Notes: generated by a model from the letters alone, not told the origin. A stretch of DNA of 64,000 bases from Linum tenue (GCA_946122785.1 CAMGYJ010000007.1:39891587-39955586), one strand, 5' to 3'; counted from the first letter of the stretch, positions 32,566 through 45,404 are shown. A program made the numbers and translations.

Positions 32566-35500
32566 ATTGTCAGTGAAAAACGGAAACCTGGTCGAAAAGA
32601 TGAAAGCATTCCATCTATCAGGCTGGTTAAGTAATCAATCATCCAGCTGAATTCGATATATGCTAACAGGACAGGGGAAGACTTCGCTTAGGGTTGCGAA
32701 GCTCGCTTCGACGCCTCGATTTCATTTTTTTCGTCAGAGGTCTTGTTGTGAGTTGAGCAATGTAGGGCTGTACGCCGGGCCACCTAAGAAAGCGGATCTC
32801 TATCTACAGGGATTCTAGGCTCTTTTACACCCAAGGGAAAGCGTATCGAAAGTCGCAACTTTTAAACTTAGCCTAGCCGATTTTGTTGTGTTCTACTGCC
32901 CTAAGACTTTTTTTCAGTGACATCACAAGGGCTTGATGAGGAATTGCCCGATTCGATGTTGGAGCTGCGTAGCTTCCTTACCGATGAAGCCTGAGATTAG
33001 AGTAGGAATCGGTGTCTTTCCGAGAGGGGTGAAAGAGCTCGCATTTTAATTAGAACAAGAAGGAGAGGGATGAAGTAGCTCGACCGATAGGGAGAGGGAT
33101 GAGATCGCTAGGAAATCGGACTATTCTACTGCTACTGACTGACTGGACTTACATCCAGGGAGTGAATTCTCTAAATTAGGTGAGCTCTTTGCTCCTGGTA
33201 GACCGGTTGGTGTTCATCAGTCAAGTCAGTTTGCTTCTTTCTTTTACTGACGTAATTGATTTGCCCTTCCTTCCTTCCGATTCGGATTCGGATGGAAATG
33301 CAGAATCTGTATTAGCCACCCTTCTTCACATCACAGAAAAAGAGAGCTCCGCTTCCTCGTCTATTACGGTACGGAAAAATCAATGACACCGGAGGAAAAA
33401 AAGTCCAGAGAATGGAATATCAGTTAGGGAACAGTAGTCAGACGCAGACCAGCGCAGGTGGGCGCCACAGCTGTCTTCCTCCATGTGATATCTGATATCA
33501 CGCAACAGGAGATTCTTCAGAATCCCCTTATTTACACGATTTAAGAAATAAGAACCCGGTCGATCGGAGTACCTCTCTGTAGCACAAACCAACCGAAAGA
33601 GATGTATCGTCGAAGAGGTCGGGGAAGCGCGTAATTGCTCGAAGTGCGAGCGCGTGTGTTACTACTCTACTACATCATAAATAAAAAAGAGGTGACGAAG
33701 CACAATTAGCGTAACATAAGGGAAAGCAGCTAGCGCGAAACGAAAGCAAGGGCGTCAGGTGGGCTCAGGTAAGGAATGAAAAGCCTATAAGGAAGGCGTG
33801 AGACTCGGATGACGGATCAAAACACTCACATCCTCCGGGCTCTCATTCAGATTCAGTCAATTCAAAGAAGCTCGGAAGCGGACCTCAGCTTTGGTAAAGC
33901 CTCGTGATTAGAGGGGGGGCTACGATATAAATAAATAAACTTTGAAAGGACTAGACTAAGAGTAGGTGTGTAAGCAGGAAAGCCCGTAGATCTGATCCGG
34001 GATCTATAGGGTTAAGCATGTTAATTAGAAGGCCCTTTGCTATCAATAAGAAGGAAGAACGGGATGCGGCATTACTAGTGCCAACTGGAACGGAATGGGA
34101 TGACAGAGAATACCACACTTCTTCTGGTCCGTAAAAAGCTAGAACGTAGAGTGGAAGGAAAGTTACTTAGTTTAGGTGCATAGCAAGGTAGCCCTATAGT
34201 GACGATCTCCTAGCAATGGGAGGAATGCTTGCTGTCAGCAGTTAAGGGGCAAAGTAAAGGGTCGAGCTTCTTTTGGTACCTCTCGTCGAACTGGATCTAC
34301 TAACTGGAAACTGCCTTCCCTACTCCAAGAGTTCGCTTTGAGCTCATTGATATCCACGCTTTCACTCTGAAAGAAGTAGTATAAAATGATGTTTCTAAAA
34401 AAATTTCCTCTAGTTAGGTTGAAAGTATGTCTTACCTTCATTCTATTACGCCAAAGCCGGTTAATGAACATCCGGTCTTCGCCTCGCCTGCGATAGCCCT
34501 CTGATTAGACTTTTTTAGGGATGGGATCTTCTGCCTAGATCTCTCACGGAATTCATCTGACATTTATGTTCAACTGGAAAGGTAGCCTAAGATATTTGAG
34601 TTCCAAAACGATGTGCTTTCCAAAGAATCTTTCCGGGTTGGGAGGAGCGAGACAGAAGGCTAAGAACCTCAGAGCTATGATCGAGTAGAACTAGGAGTTC
34701 GTCATATGGTCAGTATGGGAAGGGGTTTGGAGGACTTCCTTCAGGGAGTTGCATTAGGAGTGCCTCTTGCCCCGGTAAGGAGTGTCACATGGGTGATCCT
34801 TATGCCTGAGAGCCCTTCTTAGGGGAGTTGGGTTTAGAGTTTGAAACTTCTTTCCTCCTCTTTGTATAGGACTCTTCTATTAATCGCCAGGAAGGGAATT
34901 CCGCCACTAACCATGAAGGAAGCTTTGAACATTTTATTTCTTGCTGGGCGCTATTTGACCGGTGCAGTGCCATAAATTGAAGTTCCACCGGTAGAGCTGC
35001 TCGATAAGCCACTGTCTATGCCTTCGGGTCTTGATGGCCGAGGTAAGGTGCTTGCTTATGAGTAAGCCGCTGCTTCAACGAAGGATCTACTGAGCGAACT
35101 ACTAAATCAACGTTGCCGCTGGAAAGAAGGCTTTCAGAGGGATTTCCCGATTCGATAAGGTTTCCTTCAACTATCTCCCACTATCTAATCTAGCTGGGAA
35201 CTGCTTGTCTCGTTACACAAAAGCTCAACTAAGAAAATTTCCTACTCCTACGGTTGAAAGCGCGGGCGATCACTCATCTCGGGACTATTCATCTGATCTA
35301 GCTGGCTGCCCTTGCTTTTCATTTCCCTGTCTAGGTCGCCTAAGCTGTCTCAAGACGATGCACGGGACTCTTCCTTCCTCTATCGCCGGAAGTCAAGTTA
35401 TTCTTTTCAGTCTAGTAGCGGGACTATGAATCGATAAAGATCCGGTGATAGCTCTTCTCATCAAGCAAAGCTGTCCTTATCCACTATGACAACTCCTTTG

Positions 35501-35905
35501 CTCAGGCGGGTTCACTCTTTGCCATTAATAGGTAGGGCTAGTTCTTTCCCTGAGGATAGATAGAAGCTAAGGTGCTAACTCCTATCAGAAAGAGGACATC
35601 GATTCATCTTGGCAGCTACCGAAACCTTTTCTAGATGGGCAGAAGTGCTTTCTCTTAAAGAGATGAAAGCTTCAAGCCAATCGGTCGGGTAAAAAAAAGG
35701 AGTGAACTCGATGCTAGAAGGATGCCGTAGTTCGTCAGCCTTTCAAAGAATTGTTGAAGCTCCTGGCCTATTGGTTGATGATAGGGTTCTTCTTGGTCCT
35801 GTTGGTGGAGTTCCTGCCCGAAGGAAGTCTTTATTTTTATCATAGATAAGGAAATAAATGGAAAAGATGTTTTTTAAGAGATAATATAATTGAACATTGA
35901 ACATA

Positions 35906-35915
35906 NNNNNNNNNN
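35906..35915. other. Assembly gap (10 N)
   Basis: Ten N bases between the mitochondrial segment and palindrome-rich retrotransposon sequence. The length is nominal, and continuity across it is unknown. Confidence 0.99.
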
Positions 35916-36415
35916 GCTCAAAATCAGGGATAGGCCGCTTTGGGTGTAGAAAGGGTGGGTTTTGTTGATGGTTTGGTGAAAAAATGACCCAAAGTGGCCG
36001 AAAAAATCGAAAAAGGGTGGTTTTGGCGCGGTTTTCCGGCGAGGGCAGAGGATTCCGGCGAGATTTTTTGGGATTTCTGGCCGAGGACTTCGCACGTCCG
36101 TGCACCTGGCACATTTGGCCGTGCGATAATTGCCGAGAGCTCGCACGGCCAGGCGGAAAATTCCGCACGGCCGTGCGAGATAATTTGTGCCCGCGTCGGC
36201 CACACGGCCAGGCCAGGCTGAGCTGCACGGCCGTGCAATGTGCACTTTTGGCCATGCGCTTTTTACCGAGAGCTCGCACGGCCATGGGGGGATTTCCGCA
36301 CGGCCGTGCAAGTTGAGGACCTGGCCGTGCGACATTCTGGAGCCCCGAAATCAACCTGTTTTCACTCAAAAACGACACTTGACTCTGGATCAACGTCTCA
36401 AGACTCAAAAACACA
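35916..36415 (-). repeat. Palindrome-rich retrotransposon sequence (CACGGCCGTGC arrays)
   Basis: Many GGCCGTGCG / CACGGCCGTG words in 500 bp, as in the LTR at 20963. On the minus strand it lies just downstream of the gag-protease end, so it is probably 3' non-coding or LTR of that element. It is cut by the gap. Confidence 0.6.
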
Positions 36416-36517
36416 CAAAAATCAAAGGAAAAAGAGTAAGAAAATGCAAACCTCGGTGGGGTTGCCTCCCCACAAGCGCTTCTTTACCGTCTTTTAGCTG
36501 GACGCCAGTATTGATGC

Positions 36518-38504
36518 TCAGGGGAGTGTAGGATCAGGTGCCTTCAAGAGCGGATCCACATCGCTCTTGAGGTACAGCTTCAAATGGTGGCCATGCACGC
36601 GACGAATGTGACCACCAGCACTTGCCAACTCGACTTGGCCATCCGGTAAGATGCAAGCGAGTGAATACTCGGATGGCCAAGGTGGAGGCGGGACCAGCTC
36701 ATAGTGGTCTCCGGCTTTCTTTCGAGCAGGCTCAGCTGCCTGCAATTTCGGCCGCCACTCCTCCTTGATATGTATTTTTGGTGATGGAGTGGTCTGGAGT
36801 GGCGGCGAAGGTGTGGGAGGCGGGTCCTGCAAAATAGGCAGCGCAGAAGGATACACGACAGACTCGTGCTCCTGATGAGATACAACATGCAGAGGTAACG
36901 AAGCAGGTATAGTGTTAGCAACAGAAAACGTTATTCGCTCCTCGCCATCCCTCAAAACTAAGTTTCCATCATGCACATCTATGAGGGCCTTGGCGGTGGC
37001 CAGGAAAGGCCTTCCCAGTATCAATGGCACATTCACATCCTCATTTATGTCCAAAATCACAAAATCAACAGGATAATTGAATTTGCCAACCTTAACCAGA
37101 AGGTCTTCCACTATGCCCCTAGGATGCACTACAGATCGGTCTGCTAATTGAAGGCTCATCCTAGTAGCACGGGGTTCACCTAGGCCTAGTTTCTTAAACA
37201 GTTTTATATGGCATAAACATTTATACTAGCACCTAATCCGCCAAGGACCTCTCTACATGCAAATTCTCAATAGAGCACGGGATAGTAAAACTACATGGGT
37301 CCTTCTGTTTCTGCGGAAGCTTGTTCTGCAGAATGGCCGAGCACTCCTCGCTGAGCTCCACAGTGGCCAGCTCGCTCAGCTTCTGCTTCTTTGAGAGAAG
37401 ATCCTTCAGGAACTTCGCATACTTAGGCATTTGAGATAGTGCCTCCAGGAAAGGTACTTGGACATTCAGCTTCCTAAGCATGGCCATGAAGTTCTCGAAC
37501 TCTGCCTCCAGCCTGTCTTTATGCAACCGAGTAGGGAAGGGGAGTTTAGGGATATACTCCTTCACCACTGGTTGCGGTTTAGGTGCAGGCACCTCAACCT
37601 CCTTCTCTACTTCTTCTGCAGCTGCTGGAGATGCCGAGGCAGGGGTCCCTCTCTCCTGTTCCCGAACAGGTGGATCAACAGTCATCTTGCCACTCCTGGT
37701 CACGATGGCATTGCAGTGCTCATTCGGTGTCGGCGGATGAGGGATGGTCTGCCCGGGTAGAGTACCGGGAGCCCTTTGAGCCACTGCCTGAGCCACGCTC
37801 CCAAGCTGGGTCTGGATATCCTGCAACACAGCCTGTGTGTTCCTCTGACCAGCTTCAAGAGCCAGGAATTTTCCCGAGGCCTTCTCCATGAACTGTTCAA
37901 TGGTGTTGAATTTCTGAGCACTAGAACTGGCGAGAGAACCCACCAAGTCCCGCAGTTCAGCCATCTGATCATTCTGCACTGGGGCAGCAGGGGCTGCACC
38001 TGGCTGCTGGAAAGGTCGCGGCTGTGAATGAGCAGCATGCCCTTGCATGGGCTGATAAAGAGACTGTTGTTGCTGCTGGAATTGCCCCTGTCTGGGCTGA
38101 TATGGTGGCCTCTGGAAACCCGGCGGTCCCTGGGGGACTGGTGGTCTGGAATTTGCCCCACCCCAGGAGAAGTTAGGATGCTGGCGCCACCCCTCATTGT
38201 ACGTGTTGCTGTAGGGGTCATTGCGCCGGACATTATTGATGAAGTTCACCTGCTCCTGGGGTGTGGTTGATTCCTTCATCGCCTGGCAATCTTCCAACGT
38301 GTGATGGGTGCTTTCGCACCAGTGGCAGAGCATCGCCTGCTGCTGTCCGGTCCCTGGAATCATCGCAGAACGATCGATAGCTGAGACCAGTTTCGATACT
38401 ACCTGCACCAAATCAGAGGGATGGGCTCCCACAGAATGTACACCTCGGCTGGGCGCTCTCCTCGACCTCCTGGCAGTGCCCCAATCATAACCGTTCTCTG
38501 CCAT
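36518..38504 (-). pseudogene. Athila-type gag-protease (minus strand), related to 22545-25313
   Basis: The gag half (38504-37233) has CHWCESTHHTLEDCQAM (zinc knuckle), DPYSNTYNEGWRQHPNFSW, a long Pro/Gln-rich linker, FNTIEQFMEK and FLKDLLSKKQKLSELATVEL. The protease half (37159-36518) has LADRSVVHPRGIVEDLLVK, DEDVNVPLILGRPFLATAKA-type text (LGRPFLATAKALIDVHDG) and LKLYLKSDVDPLLKAPDP. A stop and frameshift at 37160-37235 fall on the active site, where GASINV is followed by stops. It is much less decayed than the plus-strand copy. The Athila end marker follows at about 36460-36480. No RT follows. The N-terminus of gag is truncated at 38504-38511. Confidence 0.85.
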
Positions 38505-38511
38505 CTCCTCA

Positions 38512-38830
38512 AAGAGATCAGGTCCAGTTTTACCAGCAGTATTCGGCCCACCAGGCCGAGTACCAGTCCAGGCTGATGGTTGTTGACGAGCGCCTCGGCC
38601 GCTTAGAGACCCATATAGGAGTCACTAGTGCTCTCATCGGGCGGGAGAGAGATCGAGGCCGCTGATTGATGGAGTACTCGGAGCACCTGCTCCACGCTTG
38701 TCACCCCCCAGAGGAGCACCACTGGACCACCCGGTGGGATCATTCGCCGCCGCCACCACCACCACCACCGGAGGATGGAAACGACGACCTTATGAACCAG
38801 ATCAACTTCACCGGTCTCGGAGGGCCCTAG
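38512..38830 (+). pseudogene. C-terminal fragment of a plant transposon-protein-like ORF
   Basis: Open plus-strand frame QYSAHQAEYQSRLMVVDERL with a coiled-coil look, one TGA (about 38621), then EEHHWTTRWDHS and a run of eight prolines encoded by 38748-38774, ending at TAG 38828-38830. It appears to be the end of an Athila-family accessory ORF. It lies head-to-head with the minus-strand gag. Confidence 0.5.
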
Positions 38831-40066
38831 TGGCATGTTTTGAGTGTTTTTGCTTTTGTCAGCATGCAAACTGTCTTGTGTCGGTTTAGTTTCTTTCTTT
38901 TTATTTTGGATGTTGTCCTATTGGGCTGACCATTGGACCTAACGTATTGTGTTTGAGCTCTTTGGTTTCCTTTAGCTGTGCTTATGCCTGACTGGTCCTC
39001 TCTCCAGTCCGCTTCATTTCGACTGGTCCATTTCCAGTCTCCTGCAGTCCATGCACACCGGTAACATCATTCCCCTTTCCTTCCCTCTTCTCCATTGAGG
39101 GCAATGTCGATCTTAAGTGTGGGGGGGGGGGGGATGTTTATCTTTTGACTGCATTAGATCTGTTTGTGTGCTTGGAGCCTAGTCCACTGTCCAAATTTTT
39201 AAATTTGAGGGCTCCAAGTACCTGTTTCCATGCAAATTTCCTGCTCAGTATGCTTTGAATTGACAGTCTCTATAGTAATGTGAAACCTAGGGAGGTAGTG
39301 TAGCACTATGGAGGATGTTGATGCATTTAAGAAGTCTCATTTCTTCTTCATATTATGTTGGTTGATTGTGTGAATTAGTGATCTTAGGACCCTTGAATTG
39401 TGTGGTGTTGTGGACTCTCTACCTGTCATGGACTCTTGTATCATGTTTTGAAAATAACAGGTGCTCGAAAATGTGCTTTAAAATAACGTCTCCCGTGCGA
39501 ATAGGGCGAAAGTGTGTAAGGGGACGCGGGAATCCGTTCCCAATTTCCACCTACTACCTCCAGCCCCCTTACATGTCTTTCCCCCGCACGAGGCTCGAGA
39601 CATCCGCTCCTGGCATGGCCAGTAAGAGCCGGGCTCCCGCAAAACCTCTGCTAGGTGGGAGCCCCCATTTTCTGAAAAACAGGTTGGAACCCTGGAAAAA
39701 GAAGAAAAGAAAAAAAAAACAGAAAAGCAAGCAAAAAGGAAAGAAAAGGGGTTCCAACCATCTTCAAAAAGAAAATAGAGCACCTTGAAAAATGTGAGTC
39801 CATGATCTTTTGTTTTTGAGAGTCTCTTCATCCACGATTAATTTGTCCTCTGTTCACTATTTGCCATGATGCCGACTCGAGACTAGCGTTCTTGCCGAAT
39901 AAGCTATGAGATGACTTGTGCGTCGGTTGACCTCGTAAGCTGCTAAATGATAGAGGAAATCCTCTACCTATGATCGGGGTTGTTGGTTGCTATAGAGGTC
40001 CTAAGAGTTGCATTGGTTTGAGTTAGGTTTGCTTGGGGACAAGCAACGGTTAAGTGTGGGGGAGTT
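38831..40066 (+). other. 3' non-coding block and polypurine tract of a Ty3/gypsy element
   Basis: Homologous to 25440-26620 and 27822-27975. It contains the marker GGGCAATGTCGATCTTAAGT followed by a 14-G run (39119-39133) and the unoccupied MITE target at 39396-39404. It ends in AAGTGTGGGGGAGTT (40052-40066), the polypurine tract. Confidence 0.75.
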
Positions 40067-41416
40067 TGATAGACCGATAATTGTACATGTTTTTACCCCT
40101 ATTCTTGAGCCGTTTGAGATGTTGATTCTCGTGTTTTAAGCCGATTTCACGCTAGGTTGTGCGTTTATGTCATATTTCAGGACTTGGCGTTGGAATCGAG
40201 GCGAAGAAACGAGTTTCGGGTCAAAAGGAGCTCGTTTGGGTCGAAGTGGGCTGGAGGACAAAAATACCCGGCCATGACCAGAAATACCCGGCCGGGTATT
40301 ATTTTGAGGAGACCGGGTATTTATCGTTTTGGACGTCTGAGGAACAGAGGGGGTCCCGGTCGTGAAGCTTAAATCCCCGGTCGAGGATTATTGGCATAGA
40401 CCGGGGATTTTTCCCTGAGGCGAAACGCGCGTTTCAATTATACCCGGTCGAGGTCCAAAATACCCGACCGGGTATCGCGACAGGCAGCAGTTTTAAAGGA
40501 AAAGAAGGCTAAAAGTCAAGGGGTTCCGAGTTTCAGAGAGACAAAGCGATTCCTAGAGAGAGAAAGCGACAAACCAGAGTTCCCAAGTGCCATAGCTTGA
40601 TCTTCATCACCATTGGAGCCCGGCTAGAGCTTGGAGAAGTACCGATTGACAACCGGGAGCAGAAACTCATCCTTCACAGTATGATTTCCGCGTCTGAATC
40701 TGCTTTTGCTTCTATCTCCATGGAGTAGTTTCCCCATTCATCTGGGTATGGGGAACCCTAGATTTGTAGGTTAGGTCTGATTGTATGAACCCAAGTACAG
40801 AGTTTATGATTTGATTATATTCGATTGAAGCTTGAATGATTGAATGACTTGAATCCTGATCAAATTCCTGTTGTTTCTGCTTTAACCTAGAATGAGAATA
40901 TCTGCCTAGGTTGATAGAGCATCCTTAATTGAAGGTAGTGAATTGGCGACTTTAGTCGAGGAGCCAATTCACTATTCTGTACCAAATTCAATTCGGTAGT
41001 GGAGGTTTGGTTCGTTAGGGCCTCAATCTGTCTACTCCTGTGGAGGTTAGTCGCTCGCTGGAGACTCAGGTTGAGAGGGTCTGGAGACCTTTAGTCGAGA
41101 CTTCAGACTGTTTAAGAACCTTCCGCAGTATAACTTTCATGAAAACTGAACTTGGTAAATTTCAATCCGGCTTAACTGCAGTCTAGGGGGAACCATATCC
41201 GGGTGACCTCTCTCGACTTGAAAACAACCGTTCAAATTGCTTCGTTTGTTTGTTAATTTGGACTTGCACTAAAGTTTCACTGCTAGATAACAAGAATTCA
41301 CCGAGTAGTCATCAAATCTAGGACCCGGGTTGACATTAAAACCCAAACCCGCTATACTACGCTTTAGGAAGTGGTTACACTTGGCCATTTTCTAGAGTGA
41401 CAGTAGGAGTGAGTCA
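40067..41416 (+). repeat. 3' LTR of a Ty3/gypsy element (TACCCGG palindrome type)
   Basis: Starts TGATAGACC at 40067 and ends …GTGAGTCA at 41416, 1350 bp. Related to the LTRs at 20963 and 26622. Where those carry CACGGCCGTG words, this one carries ATACCCGGCCGGGTAT and TCCCCGGTC words (40265-40475). Confidence 0.82.
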
Positions 41417-41419
41417 GAC

Positions 41420-42100
41420 TGCCATTTCTAGTCTCATCCTAAGTGACTTGGATTTCGATCCTTGTACCACGATGGAGTGCAAGGTCGATTAAGCTCTCAT
41501 TTGAATAGAAAAATAATAAAATAGAGGAAATCAAACATCAACACATATGACCAAACATTGAGTATTACATGGTTAAACCCCCTAGGGTCAAGATACCTTC
41601 CCTGACCTCTCGTCTCTTCCACCCGAATTCTATCTCTAGAGACCTATTTATAGGCCTTCATAGGGAGGAAAACTCGTAGCTCCAACGTCATTTAGCCAAT
41701 CAAAACCCTCCAAACACATGGCCAACGAATTAAGATGCACCAAGATAACTTTTTGACGTAATAGTTGAGCTCCACAAAACGGAGGCTAAAGCATCGTTTC
41801 ACATCCAAGGGTGTCGTTGTGGATGCCGTTTCTTTGAATTATCCTCTCTTCGAATTCTGGCTCCAACAATTGGATCTCGATGTCTCTTATGGCTGCCAAG
41901 TGGTCCGCTAGTCTTCTTTGACCCGAAAATGCACAAAACGCTACCAAAAGCGTATCAATCATATGAAAGCAACCCTAGGGTTGCAAGACCACTCTCAAGC
42001 AAACATATCAAGAATTCAAGATATTATGACGATAATGATAGGAAATGTATGCTATTTTAGTCATAATATGCGAGTATAGAATAGCTCATTATGCGTGTCA
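41420..42100 (-). repeat. 3' LTR of a minus-strand Ty3/gypsy element
   Basis: On the minus strand it starts TGACACGCATAATGAGC at 42100 and ends …GAAATGGCA at 41420, 681 bp, with TATAAATA at 41652-41645. The polypurine-like CAAGTGTGGTG precedes it (42118-42108). It abuts the plus-strand LTR end at 41416, leaving only GAC between the two. Confidence 0.7.
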
Positions 42101-44540
42101 TGAAATAACACCACACTTGAACTTTGCTTGTCCCTAGCAAACCTAATCTCAACATCCTTCTCCTCACTAGACCTCGACGATGAAACGTGACTTCCGTTCT
42201 TACTCAGTGGATCATAAGGAGCTTACAAGGTCAACCCTTTCACTTAGAAACTTTGATCATTTGCAATGATGCTCAAAACGTACTTTGTAAGGACGAAATG
42301 ATTCGTCTCTTTCTCTCCCTTGATTCTTATTTTAAGAATGTTGGGGAAGAGGCTAGGTAGCTTGATTATGAAGTATTTCCATTTTTGCCCACATATGTCT
42401 TTTGAAGCATTTTCTATTAAGATGATCTTGCCACACCGTGTTGCATGCTCTTTTTATGCATAGAAGGCGGGTTTCTTTTGCCTTGTACTTTGATACTTGG
42501 AAAGCCTTGATTGATAGACCAAGAACAATTATTAGCTCATTTTCCTCAATCGTGCAGAGGGTTAGTGAAATGAAGGGGTGTCAGAAGATTTATCCGTGCC
42601 CTTGAATACACATACTCAAGTTGGCAATCCTATCATACGGATGGAAATTTTACTTGTACTAGAGAGAAACTAACATCATCTCATATGCCTATCCCACTAA
42701 GACTCAACTAGTATCTCTTCCAAACCCCGGTTTTTCCAGGGATAGGACACCTCATACTTGGATTCTTACCCCACACTTTATTTGCAACAGCATCGTCTAT
42801 TGATGTAGACTTGCTGTGGTAGGATATCGAATGTATGAAGCTACATATCGACCTTTTTTTTTTTGCTTTAAGTACAGAAGACTCCTTCCTATGAGGAGGA
42901 GTTTGAGAACTCGAAAGGAATGGTAGGAAGCACCAATCCATACGTTTTTCTGAAGATGGATCCAAGCTTCATGACAAGGACATCCTCCATAGCCCCTACA
43001 CTAGCCTCCCTGAGATGACATATTAACGGAGAGACTAGCAATTCAAAGTATGATGAACTTTAAATTGCTTAGGGGGTGTGGCATTGGTCTAAAATTTTGA
43101 AATTTTATGCTCAAATACGCACACAAAACCCCCTTTCCCTATATGCAGGAACATTCAAAACACATCAGATGAAGAACAGTCTACCTAAATCTCACCCCAC
43201 ACTTTAAATGGGACAATGCCCTCAAGCAAGGAGCAGAGAGAAAGGGAGAACAAAGTTACCATATTGCCGAAGTGATGCAAATCGGCTAGTTCCTTGATGA
43301 TTGATTTTCCTACGAGGAACAAAAAATTGTAAAATGGAGAGAAAGAGTGCGCCATCTCCTCCTCTACGGAAAAACCTAAGTGGCTCTCTTGAGGTAGTCC
43401 AACTCAAAATGAGTGGAAAAACCTTCGATGCTAGGCGACATGCCAAATGCAAGGACATAGTGGCTTTGAAATCATGATGTCATAAGCGACAATCACGTGT
43501 ATGACTGAATCATTGAATGTATCTATTATCACTTAAGTGTGAAAATCCCTACAAAACGTCATAAGAAGGTGTATGAAGGTGCAATGATGACACCCTCACT
43601 CTCTCGTAAGAATAAGAGTGATTTCCAAGAGCTTATCAAAGCACCGATCATATATCATCGTGAGGGGTTCTTCAAGAGATTGTTGGCATTATGTGAATCC
43701 CAATTGTTCACACCAGACTTTAGTCATTTCCATATCACGGCTGCAAAGGATCTTATACATGGAAATTGAAACTGATGTGTAGCTAGACACCCACTCATGG
43801 TCGTTATGTGACAGTACACAAGTAGAGGACCCCATATCTCGATCCATGAACACATAACAACCATCCACTCCATCAAGCAATCGTACGTTCATCTATCATT
43901 TCATCCCATCCTAAATCCATCACAAGTCATACCAATAGAATCATGCTCTAAAGATAAGACAAGGTAAGCATAAGAGCTAAACCTTCACAAGTATACATCG
44001 AATGGACATTTGAAGCTCAAAGGTATGAAAAGAAAGCTATCACATGGAACCCCTCATGTACTCACAGGTTTTGAACTATAGATATTAGGAAGAGAGAACA
44101 TGAAGAAGAAGAGTACAAGGTGGGTGGTGTGGGTGAAAATCGGACAATGGTTGTAGAGTAAGCAAACAAAGGCCCTGCAATGGTCAACATATGGATTATC
44201 CTATCTTGTAGACAAAACTCTCTTTCAAAATATCGTCCCATCTCCATTTAAGATAGGCAGGTATGATTTTGCTACAAGACTACTTCCACTTCTAAAAGAC
44301 TGCAACACTCGTTCTTTTGAAGCACAATTTGATATAGTACGAGAGTTTAGGATTACCCCCTACTCGCAAATGTATTTGATGGTACTATTTTCACGTCACT
44401 TCATAATGCATGATACTAGCTTTGACCATAAAGCTCGGGTCGACCAATGATATTGACGATGGCTACTCTATACGAGTACCGGAAATGAAACCTACCTCTC
44501 TTTAAATTCTTTAAGTTAGACAAAACATGGTTTGCCTCCC
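42101..44540 (-). other. 3' non-coding block of the minus-strand element
   Basis: Holds the minus-strand marker GGGCATTGTCCCATTTAAAG TGTGGGG (about 43225-43190) and ends near 44545 at GCATGGGAGGCAAACC, the usual end of the Athila coding region. No ORF of note is seen. Confidence 0.55.
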
Positions 44541-44894
44541 ATGCAGTGACCTCTTTTTAATGCCTATAAGCTTGGAATTTATAGAGAATTTGTATGAATT
44601 TGACCAGTGAAGATCTAAGGGCCATTCCCCAAAGTTATCATTTGGGGCAGGTGAATCGAGGGATAGATCAGAAGAAAAGTTATGAGTGGTGGGTGACCCT
44701 CAACTTGTATGTGTAAGGCACATAGCATCTCCTCCAACTCCGGCTTGCTATTCGGTGATAGCAAATTCCCCTTGTTGAATTCCCCAGCGTGGAATTCTAA
44801 CTCCTTTTCCATGTCAAATGGAAGGGTGAAGCCGACACCTTCCCCATAGTCGGGCAGAGGAGTCTTCGAGGAGTCACAATCAGACTCTACAAAG

Positions 44895-45404
44895 CTAGAT
44901 CTTGATTTTTATTCTTCCTTCTTGTCTTTCAGAGTAATCATTTGGTATAATATGTTTCGCATTGTCGATTCTCATAGTAAGTTGATGTTTATGGGCGTCG
45001 ATCAATAGACCGGAAGTGGCTAACAAGGGCCTCCCAAAGTTGACACAATAGTCTCCATCCCTATGCATATCAAGTACTATGAAGTCGAGAGATAACACGA
45101 AGGTTCCTATCTTAACCTTGAAATCCCTCACCATGCCTAATGGTCAGAAAGCTAAATTGCCGACCAAGGAAGTCATGTTTGTGCTCTCTAATTTGTAAAT
45201 CCCAAGTGACCTAAAGATATCATAGGGTATAACATTAAGACTAGACCTTAAATCGATTAGTTCTTGCATCACGTGAAGATCATTGTGAACGCATGGGATT
45301 ACAAAGTTGACCCAGATCGGATAGATTTCGTAGTACGAGGAGTTGCATATGTGAAGGTATATCTCCCATAGTGAGCTTGTGAGATAGCTCACGATCATAC
45401 ACAA
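44895..45404 (-). pseudogene. Ty3/gypsy protease (minus strand)
   Basis: Minus-strand reading has ELIDLRSSLNVIPYDIFRSL (about 45269-45210), where the family has DxGSSxNV, so the catalytic Asp-Leu-Arg context is altered. After a stop comes FVLSLDFIVLDMHRDGDYCV and FGRPLLATSGLLIDAHKH. The retropepsin fold is recognisable and the gene is broken. Confidence 0.75.

Larger units (their letters stand above)
28210..35905 (+). other. Plant mitochondrial DNA segment (NUMT or misjoined contig)
   Basis: Composition and texture change abruptly at 28210 and resemble angiosperm mitochondrial genomes. It contains nad2 exons 1-2 with the intervening group II intron. The rest has no gene I recognise. ORFs at 28416-28817 and 28919-29260 are unknown mitochondrial-type frames, and 33000-35900 looks like mitochondrial spacer. 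A short repeat (AGCTCGCATTTTAATT) occurs at about 32240 and 33035. The left edge is a continuous junction into a retrotransposon LTR. The right edge is the 10-N gap, so a nuclear insertion is not proven. Confidence 0.85.

Noticed and set aside
33000..35900. Search for mitochondrial tRNA genes or other genes in the right half of the mitochondrial block
   Set aside because: No cloverleaf with a T-arm and no known protein could be made out by eye.
39119..39133. Long G run as a quadruplex-type regulatory element
   Set aside because: It is an expanded version of the GTGTGGGGG word found at the same place in the sister element (25667-25674), so it is probably simple slippage.
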